52,067 bases of DNA. It comes from Gracilibacillus alcaliphilus. Lineage in GTDB: Bacteria; Bacillota; Bacilli; Bacillales; Amphibacillaceae. Every line of letters begins with the position of its first letter. The first letter of the stretch is position 1. Below, piece by piece: positions 1 to 8,862 of the stretch. The notes below the pieces were generated by a model that was not told the DNA's origin, did not search any database, and saw only the letters and a program-made list of their open reading frames with translations. A program made the position numbers and the translations under genes. The stretch lies in NCBI RefSeq assembly GCF_016909015.1, contig NZ_JAFBFA010000038.1, forward strand, positions 1-52,067, read 5' to 3'.

Positions 1-527
1 TACCAGTTAGTTTTTCAGGTTCAGCTACTGCCTTGCCTGTTTCATCTACATAGTTTACTTCTATTGGTGCGCCTTGTGTTGGTTCCTCTTCTATTGGTGC
101 ATAGACATAGGTGACAGTTTGTGCTTCCTCGGTAAACTTACCTGTTGCATTCTCTGGTGTTTCTATCAGCTGATAACCTGTTATTACTTTTGGCTCAGTT
201 TTATAGGCTTCTCCCAAATTACCAGTTAGTTTTTCAGGTTCAGCTACTGCCTTGCCTGTTTCATCTACATAGTTTACTTCTATTGGTGCGCCTTGTGTTG
301 GTTCCTCTTCTATTAGTGCATAGACATAGATGACAGTTTGTGCTTCTTCGGTAAACGTACCCGTTGCATTCTCTGGTGTTTCAATCAGCTGATAACCTGT
401 TATTATTTTTGGCTCAGTTTTATAGGCTTCTCCCAGGTTACCAGTTAGTTTTTCGGGTTCAGCTACTGCCTTGCCTGTTTCATCTACATAGTTTACTTCT
501 ATTGGTGCGCCTTGTGTTGGTTCTGCT
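1..527 (-). repeat. Tandem 219-bp MucBP-coding repeats
   Basis: The same segment begins at positions 2, 221 and 440, an exact period of 219 bp or 73 codons. Copies differ at only a few bases, so the array arose by recent duplication or is being homogenised. Each unit encodes EPTQGAPIEVNYVDETGK, later ITGYQLIETPENATG and QTVTYVYAPIEE, the MucBP (PF06458) pattern. The array continues beyond the left edge, so copy number is unknown. Confidence 0.92.
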
Positions 528-3500
528 TCCTTTGTCGTTATCTCCACCGTTGCAGAAGCAGCATTGCCAGATGGATCGATTGCCTCGAGTTTGTAGAGAT
601 AGGTCGTACCTGCTTCCACGGTCTGATCTGTATAGGTGGTCGCTTCCCCGTTGATACGCGTGATTTCTATGCCATTTCTGGATAGAATGTACTCCTTAAT
701 TCCCCCTGCGTCTTGTGCGGAAAAAATGAACGTGATTTTCTCTGTAGTGACTTCCGTTATTTCCAGCGTCACATCATTTGGTGCCGTCGTATCTATTACA
801 TAAACGGTACGCGTAACACTGGCAACATTATTGGAGCTATCTGTTACAGTATAGGTGACGTGATAGGTTCCTGTTTTGTTGGTAAGGACATCTCCTGTGA
901 TTCGAATAGCCTCGTTCAAATTGCCATCATAATTATCAGAGGCCACAGCTCCTGCTTCTTGATAGCTGTCACCTAGTTCTAGCGTAATTTCTGCTTCGCC
1001 ATTCAGGGTGATTTCTGGTGCTGTTGTGTCAACTACTTCTACATTACGAGTGGCTTTGGATTTGTTTCCAGAGTCATCTTCCACCTCATAGGTGACTTGA
1101 TAGCTTCCTAGTTTGGACGTATCGATAGTATCGGTAATTTTCATTTGTTCACTAATGTCGTTCCCTGCTTGATCTGTTGCAGTTGCACCGGGTTCTTCGT
1201 AGGCTGTACCCACTTCTAATATGAGTGGGTTTTCTCCATCTAAGAGGATGATGGGAGATTCCTCATACACGACATGTACTGATCGGGTCTTGCTTGTTTC
1301 ATTTCCTGCCATATCTTGCACCTTGTAGGTCAGCTCATACACATCTACTTGGCTGGTATTTACTTCTCCTGTCACTTTCACAGTTACATCCTCAGTAAAG
1401 TTATCCTCCACTTCGTAGCCAGGATCTTCAAATATTTCCTTATATCCAACGTACATAGGATTATCACCTAACAAGGTTAGTGTGGGAGCGTGACGGTCGA
1501 TTTTGACCATGGCTTCGGCCACCTCACTTACATTTCCTGCTTGGTCTACCACTCGGGCATAAATTTTTGTTATTCCCTCTTCTGAAATTGCCATTCCTTC
1601 TGTATAGGTCAACCAGCCTTCTTCTGTATCATTCAACTGATATTCGAGCGTTCCACCCGCTTCATCGGTTGTCAGCTCCACAGAAACCATCTCTGCATTC
1701 GTCCAATCGCTTGTTTCCACATGGATCACTGGTTTAGCCGGTATGTTCCGTTTTATTTTTACAATAACTTCAGCTATGTCACTGATATTTCCTGCTTGAT
1801 CAATGGTACGTGCTTCGATCTTTGTCTCACCTGCTTCGTCGATGGATAAAGGCTGATCATAGGCCGCCCATTCTCCTTCCCCGATCCGATACTGTGTCTG
1901 GTCTACACCACTTTCTTGATCTTCTCCGGCAATGATGGTTGCTGTTACCACTTCGGCATTCGTCCAACCTTCTGCACTCAACTGAATGACTGGTTTAGAA
2001 GGAGGTGTTTGATCGATACGGATGGTGCGGGTTTCTTCCGCCTGATTTCCTGCCTTATCCGCCGCTGTCACTGTTAGCGAATGTGTTCCTGCTTTTGTGA
2101 TGGAAAAAGCATGCGTAAAGTTGTTTACATCTGCCACAATCTCCCCATTGACCTTAATCGTCCAATCCTTGATGGCTTGATCTGTCACTTTCAGTGATAG
2201 ATGTACGGCTTGATGCGTCCAAGTATCGTTTTCATAGGCCGTTCCATCGTTACCTTGTGTCATGTCTATCGTAATTTCTGGATTACTTCGATCGATTTTT
2301 ACCGTTACGTCAGCTATGTCACTGATATTTCCTACTTCGTCTATTGCTCGGGCATAAATCGTTGTTTCGCCTTCCTCTGTAATAACCAGTTCTTCTTTAT
2401 ACTCTCTCCAAGCCTCATCCTCTGTTCCATTGAGTTGGTATTGAATGGTCGCATCTTCTTCCTCCCCCTCGATACGCACAGTGACATCGTTATTTGTCCA
2501 ATCGGCTGTATCTGGATGTATCTCTGGAGCCTCTGGTGGCGTATTATCCAACACAAAAACATTAGTCACCGCATATGCTTGATTTCCCGCACGGTCTGTC
2601 GCTTGAATATGCAAATACCAGTCACCATCAGCTCTTGTTTTTGTCAGTTTTTCTCCATTGGTAAAGGCAGACCATTCCGCCTCCTCGTCTGGTGACGTCT
2701 CACTTTGTGACCAAATATAGAAAAGAGAATCTTCGTCTACACCACTTCCCTCATCTGTCACCGTTACCTTTGTAGAGCCTTCTTTTGCCACTTTATTATT
2801 ACCATTCGGATTAAAAGCAATATCAGGTTTCGTTTGATCGATTTTGACTGTTACCTCCGTCACCTCGCTCTGATTTCCTGCCCGATCAATCGTACGTGCT
2901 TGTATCATTGTTTCTCCTTCTGCTTCTATCTTCACTTTACCTGTTTCATCAAGTGTCTGCCATTCTCCCCATTCCTCGTCATCATTTCCTTGAAGTCGAT
3001 ATTTCGTATCATCCACACCACTGTCTTCATCTTCTCCAGCTGTAATTTTCACTGTTGGAACATTCGTCCACTCGGTTGGTGTGTCGATTGATGGGGCTGT
3101 TGGGTTTCTATTATCTATCTTAAACACTTTCGAATGTATATGAAAATCTCTATCGGTGATGTCTTTCCCTTGCATATGGAGATAATATTCTCCTGTCGCT
3201 TTTTCTGGCGTTTTGATAGATTTTGCTCTACCTTCCTCATTTACTTCTAATGCTTTCCAGTCTTCCTCTTCATTTGGTTTCGTTGTTTCTGTCGACCATG
3301 TATATTGCACATCAGAAGCCTTAACAAATTTGTTTACTGTTACCGTTGTTTCGTGTTCCTGTGTCCATGTATCCCCTGTTCCGTTTGGATCAAACGTTAT
3401 ATCTGCCACAATCAATTCCTTCTCATCCAATACAAAGATGTCAGATTTCAGAGTCAAAGCTGGACGTACAGCGAAGTTGCAGACGCTCACATGACAAGCA

Positions 3501-4630
3501 CCCAGAATACCAGTCTGCCCTACATACCAAACGTCAGTATTACGACTGGAAGAAGGTGTCCGTAACCACATTTCACGTTCAGGGTTATCTAAAAAACCAT
3601 TACTGCTATTATAAAATTTGCTGTACTCCTCCCATTCTCCATAAGACAGTAAACCAATGTTGGTGTTGACTTGATCCGCATTCTCATCTGTCTCATCTCC
3701 AATTCCCCAGTCTCTCGGTTCAATGGCAGATTGTTCCGCAGAGGTGAACGCTTCGTTATAGTAATCCACATTCAAATAATGAGCAAGATTATATTGCTTC
3801 CATGGATCAAATCGGTTTGAACTTTCCAGCCACCAATTTGTATTAAACTGTCTATTTCTAATCGATTCCTTCCTTAAGACATACCCCTCATCCGGCTCCA
3901 GCACAATCCATTCTGTACCGGCAAAGGTAATTTCCTCTCCTTGCTCTAAATCTTGCAATTGTTTGGGAGGCAATATTACTTCATTGTCATCAGATACTGC
4001 GATGTCAGATTTCAATGTTAAAACGGGATGCATAGCTAAGCTGAGATTGTACACAAGAGCTCCCATTGGACTCCCGTACCAAGCGGTCCAAACAGCACCA
4101 TCCGTGGAGGAAGTCGGTGTCCGTAACCACATCCTGCTTGCAGGATCATCTAAAAAACCATCACTGCTATTATAAGATTTGCTGTACGCACGCCATTCTT
4201 CATAGGATAATAAACCTATATTGGCGTTGACTTGATCCGCATTCTCATCATGTTCATCTCCAATTCCCCAAATTCTTTCTTCAATGACAGCTTGTTCCGC
4301 AGATGTGAACGCCTCATCATAGTAGTCCCCATTTAAATAGTGAGCGAGATTGCTTGCATCCGATGGGTCAAATCGGTTCGACAAAGATGTCCCGTTATCA
4401 AACTGTCTATTTCCAATTGATTCCTTCCTTAAGATATAGCCCTCGCTCGGCTCTAGCACAATCCATTCCGCACTAGCAAAAATGATTTCCTCTCCTTGTT
4501 CTAACTCTTGCAATTGTTTAGGTCCTGATTCTTCAGCATAAACATTCTGTGTCTCTATTGGGGGAAATAACGCGCTGATCAGTAAGATAATCAGCAAAAA
4601 AATTCCTGTTTTGCATTTTCGTTTCGACAT
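1..4630 (-). CDS. Large secreted multi-domain adhesin with MucBP repeats (partial, C-terminus outside window)
   Basis: Read on the minus strand, one frame stays open from the ATG at 4630 to the left edge (1543 codons plus one base), so the C-terminus, and any LPXTG anchor, is missing. Start chosen at 4630 because an AGGAAAGG ribosome site lies 9 nt upstream; the in-frame ATG at 4639 directly abuts that site. Residues 1-32 form a signal peptide ending VYA. Two similar modules of about 170-180 residues follow (about 38-215 and 220-400), each running from WIVLEP through YLN.DYY and LLSYxEW to MWLRTP; they resemble DUF6273. Next come Ig-like bacterial repeats with DRAGN/DQAGN motifs (about 400-1045), three DUF5011-like Ig repeats (about 1048-1280), one fibronectin type III-like domain (about 1282-1367) and MucBP repeats. 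Family knowledge makes it a surface protein that binds mucin or polysaccharide; the ligand is unknown. It is transcribed alone. Confidence 0.85.
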   Translation of the reverse strand, partial: MSKRKCKTGIFLLIILLISALFPPIETQNVYAEESGPKQLQELEQGEEIIFASAEWIVLEPSEGYILRKESIGNRQFDNGTSLSNRFDPSDASNLAHYLNGDYYDEAFTSAEQAVIEERIWGIGDEHDENADQVNANIGLLSYEEWRAYSKSYNSSDGFLDDPASRMWLRTPTSSTDGAVWTAWYGSPMGALVYNLSLAMHPVLTLKSDIAVSDDNEVILPPKQLQDLEQGEEITFAGTEWIVLEPDEGYVLRKESIRNRQFNTNWWLESSNRFDPWKQYNLAHYLNVDYYNEAFTSAEQSAIEPRDWGIGDETDENADQVNTNIGLLSYGEWEEYSKFYNSSNGFLDNPEREMWLRTPSSSRNTDVWYVGQTGILGACHVSVCNFAVRPALTLKSDIFVLDEKELIVADITFDPNGTGDTWTQEHETTVTVNKFVKASDVQYTWSTETTKPNEEEDWKALEVNEEGRAKSIKTPEKATGEYYLHMQGKDITDRDFHIHSKVFKIDNRNPTAPSIDTPTEWTNVPTVKITAGEDEDSGVDDTKYRLQGNDDEEWGEWQTLDETGKVKIEAEGETMIQARTIDRAGNQSEVTEVTVKIDQTKPDIAFNPNGNNKVAKEGSTKVTVTDEGSGVDEDSLFYIWSQSETSPDEEAEWSAFTNGEKLTKTRADGDWYLHIQATDRAGNQAYAVTNVFVLDNTPPEAPEIHPDTADWTNNDVTVRIEGEEEDATIQYQLNGTEDEAWREYKEELVITEEGETTIYARAIDEVGNISDIADVTVKIDRSNPEITIDMTQGNDGTAYENDTWTHQAVHLSLKVTDQAIKDWTIKVNGEIVADVNNFTHAFSITKAGTHSLTVTAADKAGNQAEETRTIRIDQTPPSKPVIQLSAEGWTNAEVVTATIIAGEDQESGVDQTQYRIGEGEWAAYDQPLSIDEAGETKIEARTIDQAGNISDIAEVIVKIKRNIPAKPVIHVETSDWTNAEMVSVELTTDEAGGTLEYQLNDTEEGWLTYTEGMAISEEGITKIYARVVDQAGNVSEVAEAMVKIDRHAPTLTLLGDNPMYVGYKEIFEDPGYEVEDNFTEDVTVKVTGEVNTSQVDVYELTYKVQDMAGNETSKTRSVHVVYEESPIILLDGENPLILEVGTAYEEPGATATDQAGNDISEQMKITDTIDTSKLGSYQVTYEVEDDSGNKSKATRNVEVVDTTAPEITLNGEAEITLELGDSYQEAGAVASDNYDGNLNEAIRITGDVLTNKTGTYHVTYTVTDSSNNVASVTRTVYVIDTTAPNDVTLEITEVTTEKITFIFSAQDAGGIKEYILSRNGIEITRINGEATTYTDQTVEAGTTYLYKLEAIDPSGNAASATVEITTKEAEPTQGAPIEVNYVDETGKAVAEPEKLTGNLGEAYKTEPKIITGYQLIETPENATGTFTEEAQTVIYVYALIEEEPTQGAPIEVNYVDETGKAVAEPEKLTGNLGEAYKTEPKVITGYQLIETPENATGKFTEEAQTVTYVYAPIEEEPTQGAPIEVNYVDETGKAVAEPEKLTG

Positions 4631-4677
4631 TTTATCCATCCTTTCCTGTCCAATCGCGGCGTATTAGTCTTCCTAAT

Positions 4678-4986
4678 TTATATATTTGTACAATGAGTAC
4701 TTGCACGGGGGAAGTCGGCTGCTTTTTTCATGCCAACTGTATGATCTCCACCAGCAGCGACTTGAACAATGTTCTCCCAGTTTTCTACCTTCCTTTGACC
4801 ATAAATCATTATTTCCACCAGTAATTAAGTTTTTTAATTAAGCCCAATCGTATGGCCTGCCAGTGATGACCTCTGTAGTACTGTCCAGCCCTTTACATCC
4901 AGATGATTGAAGGCATTCGATTCAGTGATAATAACGGTTCCATCTTTTTTAAACTTGGCTGTGAACACTCTTTTCTTTTTTTTCAT
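4678..4986 (-). pseudogene. RCC1-repeat protein remnant (frameshifted)
   Basis: On the minus strand an ORF of 50 codons starts at 4986 after a good AGGAGGAG site and ends at 4834 (MKKKKRVFTAKFKKDGTV to SSLAGHTIGLN). A second frame then continues with YGQRKVENWENIVQVAAGG followed by DHTVGMK and stops at 4678. The phrases VENWENIVQVAAGGDHTVG and LAGHTIGLN are typical of bacterial RCC1/ATS1 beta-propeller repeats, normally found in long extracellular proteins. Here only about two blades survive, and one extra base after GNND breaks the frame. It sits just upstream of the adhesin gene in the same orientation. I regard it as a decayed fragment; a short real peptide from the first frame cannot be excluded. 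Confidence 0.6.
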
Positions 4987-5370
4987 TCTGACTCCTCCTC
5001 TTTATAAAAATTAGATCAAAAGTTCTACAAAAGGTATTTACAGTCACAGATATAGATTAACTGTGGGATGGATTTTCTCGTGCAAATTTACTACTTATTT
5101 TATATTACTTATAAGTAATATTCAACTAATATAATTAAAAAAGCTGTATTTGGACGACTTATTCATTAATCTGAAAACCATGTATTAACCAAAAGGTACT
5201 TATTTTACAAATAACCACTAATATGTATCTGGCCTATTTTTATAGGTGATTAGTTTCAGATTATATAGGTCGTTTTAATCAAAAATGAATTTTCTTCAAG
5301 GAGAGTGATAATATTGTATGGATTATAATTTCATAGAAAGAAATATTTTTGTATATTACTTTTAAATAAT
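4987..5370. other. AT-rich intergenic stretch, no gene seen
   Basis: Very AT-rich DNA. A strong ribosome-site-like AAGGAGAG near 5300 is followed only by a 15-codon reading frame (MDYNFIERNIFVYYF). Probably decayed sequence. Confidence 0.4.
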
Positions 5371-5640
5371 ATGTTAAGTCAAGTAGTTGTAGAAGTAGCA
5401 CCAGAAAACACTAAAGAAGAGTCCAAAGAATCAATCACAACAACCGAGATTATACCGCCTATTCAGTGGCGCCAGATACAATTATTAAGGTAAAGGATAC
5501 GCAGACATCGATTCAACTGCTGCTTGATTTACCAGCAGAGACGCTGCTGCAGGTCAATCACTTCAGGATATGCCAATGGGGATTATATCGGTAAGTTTAT
5601 TCTGACGATGGGAGTAACAGAAGAAAGGTATAAGGGATAA
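5371..5640 (+). pseudogene. Fragment of an unrecognised, probably surface-exposed protein
   Basis: From ATG 5371 a 40-codon frame reads VVVEVAPENTKEESKESI and stops at 5493. Its continuation lies in the next frame (VAPDTIIKVKDTQTSIQL, then LLDLPAETLLQ), and a third frame gives LQDMPMGIISV. Coding-like text that hops between frames suggests a decayed gene. The charged, Thr/Ser-rich N-terminal part and position between surface-protein remnants suggest an extracellular protein. I do not recognise the family. Confidence 0.35.
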
Positions 5641-5886
5641 GAAGACTAGACTTTATTAAACGAAAAATTCGAATGATCATTAAATGCTAGTATGTGAATG
5701 AGTTCGGATTTTCCGGTAGGTTTATTAAAACATTCATAACAGCAGCTTGTCTGTGAGGAATGAGTACATGCTTGCTAAAATAAAAGAGCAGAAATAAAAA
5801 AAGTATTAACTCTATCTGTAAAAAATTAATTAATTCTATTGGCTGTAATTAACGGAACAAGACACATAGATTCTTTAAAAATATTC

Positions 5887-5915
5887 TTGACTTGTCTTAC
5901 TGTATATGCTATATT
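5887..5915 (+). promoter_or_regulatory. SigA-type promoter of tRNA-Ser
   Basis: TTGACT at 5887, a 17-nt spacer and TATATT at 5910. The -10 box ends about 21 nt before the mature tRNA 5' end. Confidence 0.75.
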
Positions 5916-5936
5916 GTTATTTGTCGTCAGTGATAC

Positions 5937-6029
5937 GGAGGAGTACCCAAGTCCGGCTGAAGGGATCGGTCTTGAAAACCGACAGGGGCTTCACGGCTCG
6001 CGGGGGTTCGAATCCCTCCTCCTCCGCCA
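5937..6029 (+). tRNA. tRNA-Ser (anticodon TGA)
   Basis: A 93-nt class II tRNA with a long variable arm. Acceptor GGAGGAG pairs with CTCCTCC, the discriminator is G and CCA is encoded. The anticodon arm is TCGGT-CTTGAAA-ACCGA, giving anticodon TGA, which reads UCA. The T-loop GTTCGAATC is intact. In B. subtilis a tRNA-Ser gene also lies near the yaaH-dnaX region; here it is about 20 kb away. Confidence 0.97.
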
Positions 6030-6060
6030 TACCATTAAAATAATGAATATACATACATAG

Positions 6061-6097
6061 AAAAGTCGCTATCTTTATCGGTAGCGACTTTTTTTAG
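6061..6097 (+). terminator. Intrinsic terminator of tRNA-Ser
   Basis: Stem AAGTCGCTA / TAGCGACTT with loop around TCTTTATCGG, followed by a run of seven T. Confidence 0.9.
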
Positions 6098-6119
6098 TAT
6101 ATAGGGAGAGTATCAAAAA

Positions 6120-6240
6120 TGGGTGTGTAATTTCTCCAGAAATAGGCTCCGTTTTCCAAGGGTTGAAGCCATGCCCCCGGAAAGCGACTTTTCGGAGCGG
6201 ACACCACACTTGGCTAAAAAGTCCCAAGTACTACTTGCTT
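6120..6240. repeat. Degenerate Bacillaceae-type intergenic repeat (tentative)
   Basis: The piece CCCCGGAAAGCG followed by TTTTCGGAGCGG is much more GC-rich than its surroundings. It resembles the GC-rich dispersed intergenic elements containing GCGGAAAGCG that I know from Bacillaceae genomes. No ORF fits. Confidence 0.35.
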
Positions 6241-6343
6241 TTTCTTAATTGGGAAATCGCTTTTTGAAAGAATTTTTATAAAATCCCTTGCATCTCACGT
6301 TACGTTAGATGATAGGATAAGATTAACGAATAGGAGGTAATGT

Positions 6344-7153
6344 ATGATGGAGGAAGAATCCTTTACCGTTAGTCAATTTGCGACCTATACCGGTGTCTCT
6401 GTTCGAACCTTGCACTATTATGAAGAGAAGGGACTTATGCAGCCGAACCGTAACCAAACAACTGGTCATCGCACATATAAGAAGGATGATGCGATTCGAT
6501 TACATCAAATTATGACGATGAAATTTCTCGGTTTCCAGTTAGGGGAAATCAAAAAGTATATCCAATCCGACCAGCTGGATTTACGTTTTAAAGATACCTT
6601 ACGGATGCAGGAAGCTAAATTAAAAGAGGATAAAGAACGGATTGAAATGGCCTTAGAAACGATTGAGCGTACCGTTCATCTAATAGATCAAGAACAGGAA
6701 ATTGACAGTCAGCTTCTGTTCAGTCTATTGTCAAATATGCAATCAGAGAAAAGACAAATGGAGATTGCCAAACCGATTATGAAAGAAGAGGTATGGTCTA
6801 GGTTATTTGACTCCAGCGTAACAGAAAAGATGCGATGGGAGCAGTTTATGCTTCAATTTCTAAAAGAGGTGAAACGGGTAGCTGGCATGCCGGTTGATGA
6901 TCCAGAAGTAACCACATTGCTAAAGCAGCTCCTTAACTATTTGGTCGAGTTGTTAGGATTAGATAGTCTGGAAGATTTGGAACATATCTTTCAAATAGAT
7001 ATATATCAACAGGAGAATGAGGAACAAATCAATCAGTTTTTGAAAGAGATGGAGAAGCTAACCTATATCCCCTTAACAAAACAAGAAGAAGCATGGCTGG
7101 AAGCAGCCTTTGGCCATTTTTATGAAAGTGCTAAAAAGGAGAATGAACAATGA
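6344..7153 (+). CDS. MerR-family transcriptional regulator with TipAS-like C-terminal region
   Basis: A 269-residue protein. Residues about 5-75 form a MerR winged helix-turn-helix: FTVSQFATYTGVSVRTLHYY, then GLMQPNRNQTTGHRTYKKDD and FLGFQLGEIKKYI. A coiled-coil dimerisation helix follows (about 75-120). The C-terminal 150 residues are helical and acidic and resemble the effector-binding region of TipA/Mta-type regulators; no cysteine-based metal site is visible. Start at 6344, five nt after AGGAGGT; the next codon is also ATG and fits equally well. It overlaps the next gene by 4 nt (ATGA) and heads a probable four-gene operon, which it may control. Drug sensing is a family-based guess. Confidence 0.85.
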   Translation: MMEEESFTVSQFATYTGVSVRTLHYYEEKGLMQPNRNQTTGHRTYKKDDAIRLHQIMTMKFLGFQLGEIKKYIQSDQLDLRFKDTLRMQEAKLKEDKERIEMALETIERTVHLIDQEQEIDSQLLFSLLSNMQSEKRQMEIAKPIMKEEVWSRLFDSSVTEKMRWEQFMLQFLKEVKRVAGMPVDDPEVTTLLKQLLNYLVELLGLDSLEDLEHIFQIDIYQQENEEQINQFLKEMEKLTYIPLTKQEEAWLEAAFGHFYESAKKENEQ

Positions 7154-7686
7154 AAGCAGTCCTATCTAGTCTGCTGCTGCTGACTGTTTTGCTGGGCTGC
7201 GATGCTGAATCGGATTTTTCAACGGATCAGCCTGTTATTATCGCAACAACCGCACCAGCTGGGCCGATTCAAATTCATGAATCATTCTACCGTAATATAG
7301 CTCTTTATGAGGACGGACGTGTAAATGTATACTCAACAGAAGAAAACGATGGAGATATAGACCCAAAAGCCCCGATAATAGAAGTACAAATTGTCCCAGA
7401 ACAAGTACAACAAGTAAAAAAGAGTATTACGGATCATTCATTCCATACATTAACGGAAGATTTATCGACTAATTCGGAAGATGGACGCTTTGCTTATCTT
7501 ACCGTGAACTATACCGATCATTCCAAATCAGTCGGAGGTCTGAATCCAGATCATCAGGCTTTTCTTGAAATTCAGGATGAGGTGATGGAAGTTATTCCTG
7601 ACGGCGTGTATAAAAAGTGGCTCGAAGAAACGATGAATTATATGATGGAAAAGGAAGAAAATGCTCATAAGGATGTAGGAGAATGA
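7150..7686 (+). CDS. Putative lipoprotein of unknown function
   Basis: 178 residues. A short hydrophobic N-terminus ends in a lipobox (TVLLGC, Cys17), so the protein should be lipid-anchored outside the membrane. The remainder is acidic, with a central region (ALYEDGRVNVYSTEENDGD) suggesting a beta-rich domain and a C-terminal helix (WLEETMNYMMEKEE). I do not recognise the family. The gene is coupled by ATGA overlaps to the MerR gene upstream and to a tiny membrane-peptide ORF downstream. Confidence 0.7.
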   Translation: MKAVLSSLLLLTVLLGCDAESDFSTDQPVIIATTAPAGPIQIHESFYRNIALYEDGRVNVYSTEENDGDIDPKAPIIEVQIVPEQVQQVKKSITDHSFHTLTEDLSTNSEDGRFAYLTVNYTDHSKSVGGLNPDHQAFLEIQDEVMEVIPDGVYKKWLEETMNYMMEKEENAHKDVGE

Positions 7687-7754
7687 GAAGATTATCTGTT
7701 TTATTTGTATTACTGCTGCTGATTTTGGGGGCAGTTATTATCTGCTGCATGTAG
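7683..7754 (+). CDS. 23-residue hydrophobic small protein
   Basis: ATG at 7683 overlaps the stop of the lipoprotein gene (ATGA), preceded by GTAGGAGA, a good ribosome site. The product begins MRRLSVLFVLLLLILG and ends AVIICCM: one positively charged start, one transmembrane helix and two cysteines near the end. It ends two nt before the next start. It could be a genuine small membrane protein or a coupling peptide. Alternatively it is the signal-anchor end of a larger gene that lost the rest. Confidence 0.45.
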   Translation: MRRLSVLFVLLLLILGAVIICCM

Positions 7755-7756
7755 GG

Positions 7757-8449
7757 ATGGTGAACGACATAATTTATATTGCTATAACACTTGCGATAAT
7801 ATTTATTGCCACATTATCAATATATGTCTTATGGATTAGGCCGCATGCGATGTCTAAGCGTTTGGTCTTGCATGCCGTGTTAAGGGAATTTCGTGTAATC
7901 TATTACTCCCTGTTTATTTGGTTTAAACCGCCTAATGTGGATACAGAAAGAGATTTTACGTATCATAAGGATTCGCAAATAAAAACCATCATTATCCTAT
8001 GTTTGATTCTAATTACGGTGGAGGGAACATTGTTTCATTTTCTCCTTCATCAGTGGAGCAGTATAGCGGCTTGGATTTTTACAATTCTGCATATTTATGG
8101 CCTATTGTATATGATTGGTTTCTATAATTCGGTCCGTTATTTGCCACATAAGTTAGAACAAGATGCACTGCTTATTCGATTAGGATACCAGAGCAGTATT
8201 ACTGTAGCTGTTGACAATATTGAAAGCATTAAGCATGCTAAGGCAGGGGATTTATTTGAAAAAGAAGTAAAACATACCTATGATTCTTTATTAAAGATCG
8301 ATTCACCACAGTATGAGATTTTCTTAAAACAACCAGTACAGGTGAAAGGATTTTTTGGCAAGCAGAGGTTGGTAAATTCTGTTGTGTTTAGGGCGGATCA
8401 GCCCGAGAAGCTGTTAGAGTCTATCAGGGAAAGACAAACGGATGGATAG
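7757..8449 (+). CDS. Membrane protein of unknown function with C-terminal cytoplasmic domain
   Basis: 230 residues. Hydrophobic helices lie at about 5-27, 76-97 and 101-122. The last 100 residues look like a soluble PH-like domain (LLIRLGYQSSITVAVDNIES to VVFRADQPEKLLESI), as in bacterial PH-domain membrane proteins, but this is only a resemblance. The start lacks a separate ribosome site, and the TAGGG just before it sits in the end of the preceding ORF, so it is probably translated by coupling. Last gene of the MerR operon. Confidence 0.65.
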   Translation: MVNDIIYIAITLAIIFIATLSIYVLWIRPHAMSKRLVLHAVLREFRVIYYSLFIWFKPPNVDTERDFTYHKDSQIKTIIILCLILITVEGTLFHFLLHQWSSIAAWIFTILHIYGLLYMIGFYNSVRYLPHKLEQDALLIRLGYQSSITVAVDNIESIKHAKAGDLFEKEVKHTYDSLLKIDSPQYEIFLKQPVQVKGFFGKQRLVNSVVFRADQPEKLLESIRERQTDG

Positions 8450-8518
8450 AAAAACTTATTTCGACAGTCTTTTTTACAAGGTCAGAAAGTATATAATTTT
8501 TCATGCGTACATTTTTAT

Positions 8519-8690
8519 TTAAGAATAGCCATTTCCAGCTCCAAGCGCCACACTTTAGAGATTTCATGTCACGCCCTACGATAAGTCCACATCGACTCCT
8601 TCCGTCGTCGTGTTGCCTTTATCTCCGTTGTGACGCTCCAATCTCTACGTTTTTAAAAGGGCACTTTGCGCTTTTCGTTCCAATCTGAAA
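8519..8690. repeat. Degenerate dispersed intergenic repeat (tentative)
   Basis: The segment TTTCCAGCTCCAAGCGCCA, followed by TCGACTCCTTCCGTCGTCGTG and GGGCACTTTGCGCTTTTCG, resembles the common Bacillaceae intergenic element built around CCAGCTCCAGCGCCTAG and CTTCGTCGT. No translation is convincing. It occupies most of the 497-bp gap before the ABC exporter. Confidence 0.5.
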
Positions 8691-8862
8691 GTTCTAAAAC
8701 AGATGATTACACTATGAAGTAAAACTTTAAACTAAAACATTCTAGTACCGTGACGAGTTTTTCTGTGTGGTCATTTGTAAAATAAGCGGTATGGATGAAA
8801 AAGCCGGCACTTGCATAAATGTTATATGATAGAGGAAGAAAAGGTAAAGGAGGAATGCAGTA

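Noticed and set aside
145..3771. Plus-strand and out-of-frame ORFs (60-164 codons) in the first 4.6 kb
   Set aside because: They are shadows of the single minus-strand adhesin frame. They are rich in Leu, Phe, Cys or His with no ribosome sites, and their similarity to each other only reflects the DNA repeats.
5839..6060. 73-codon plus-strand ORF over the tRNA-Ser gene
   Set aside because: It overlaps a fully intact tRNA and its promoter and has no ribosome site.
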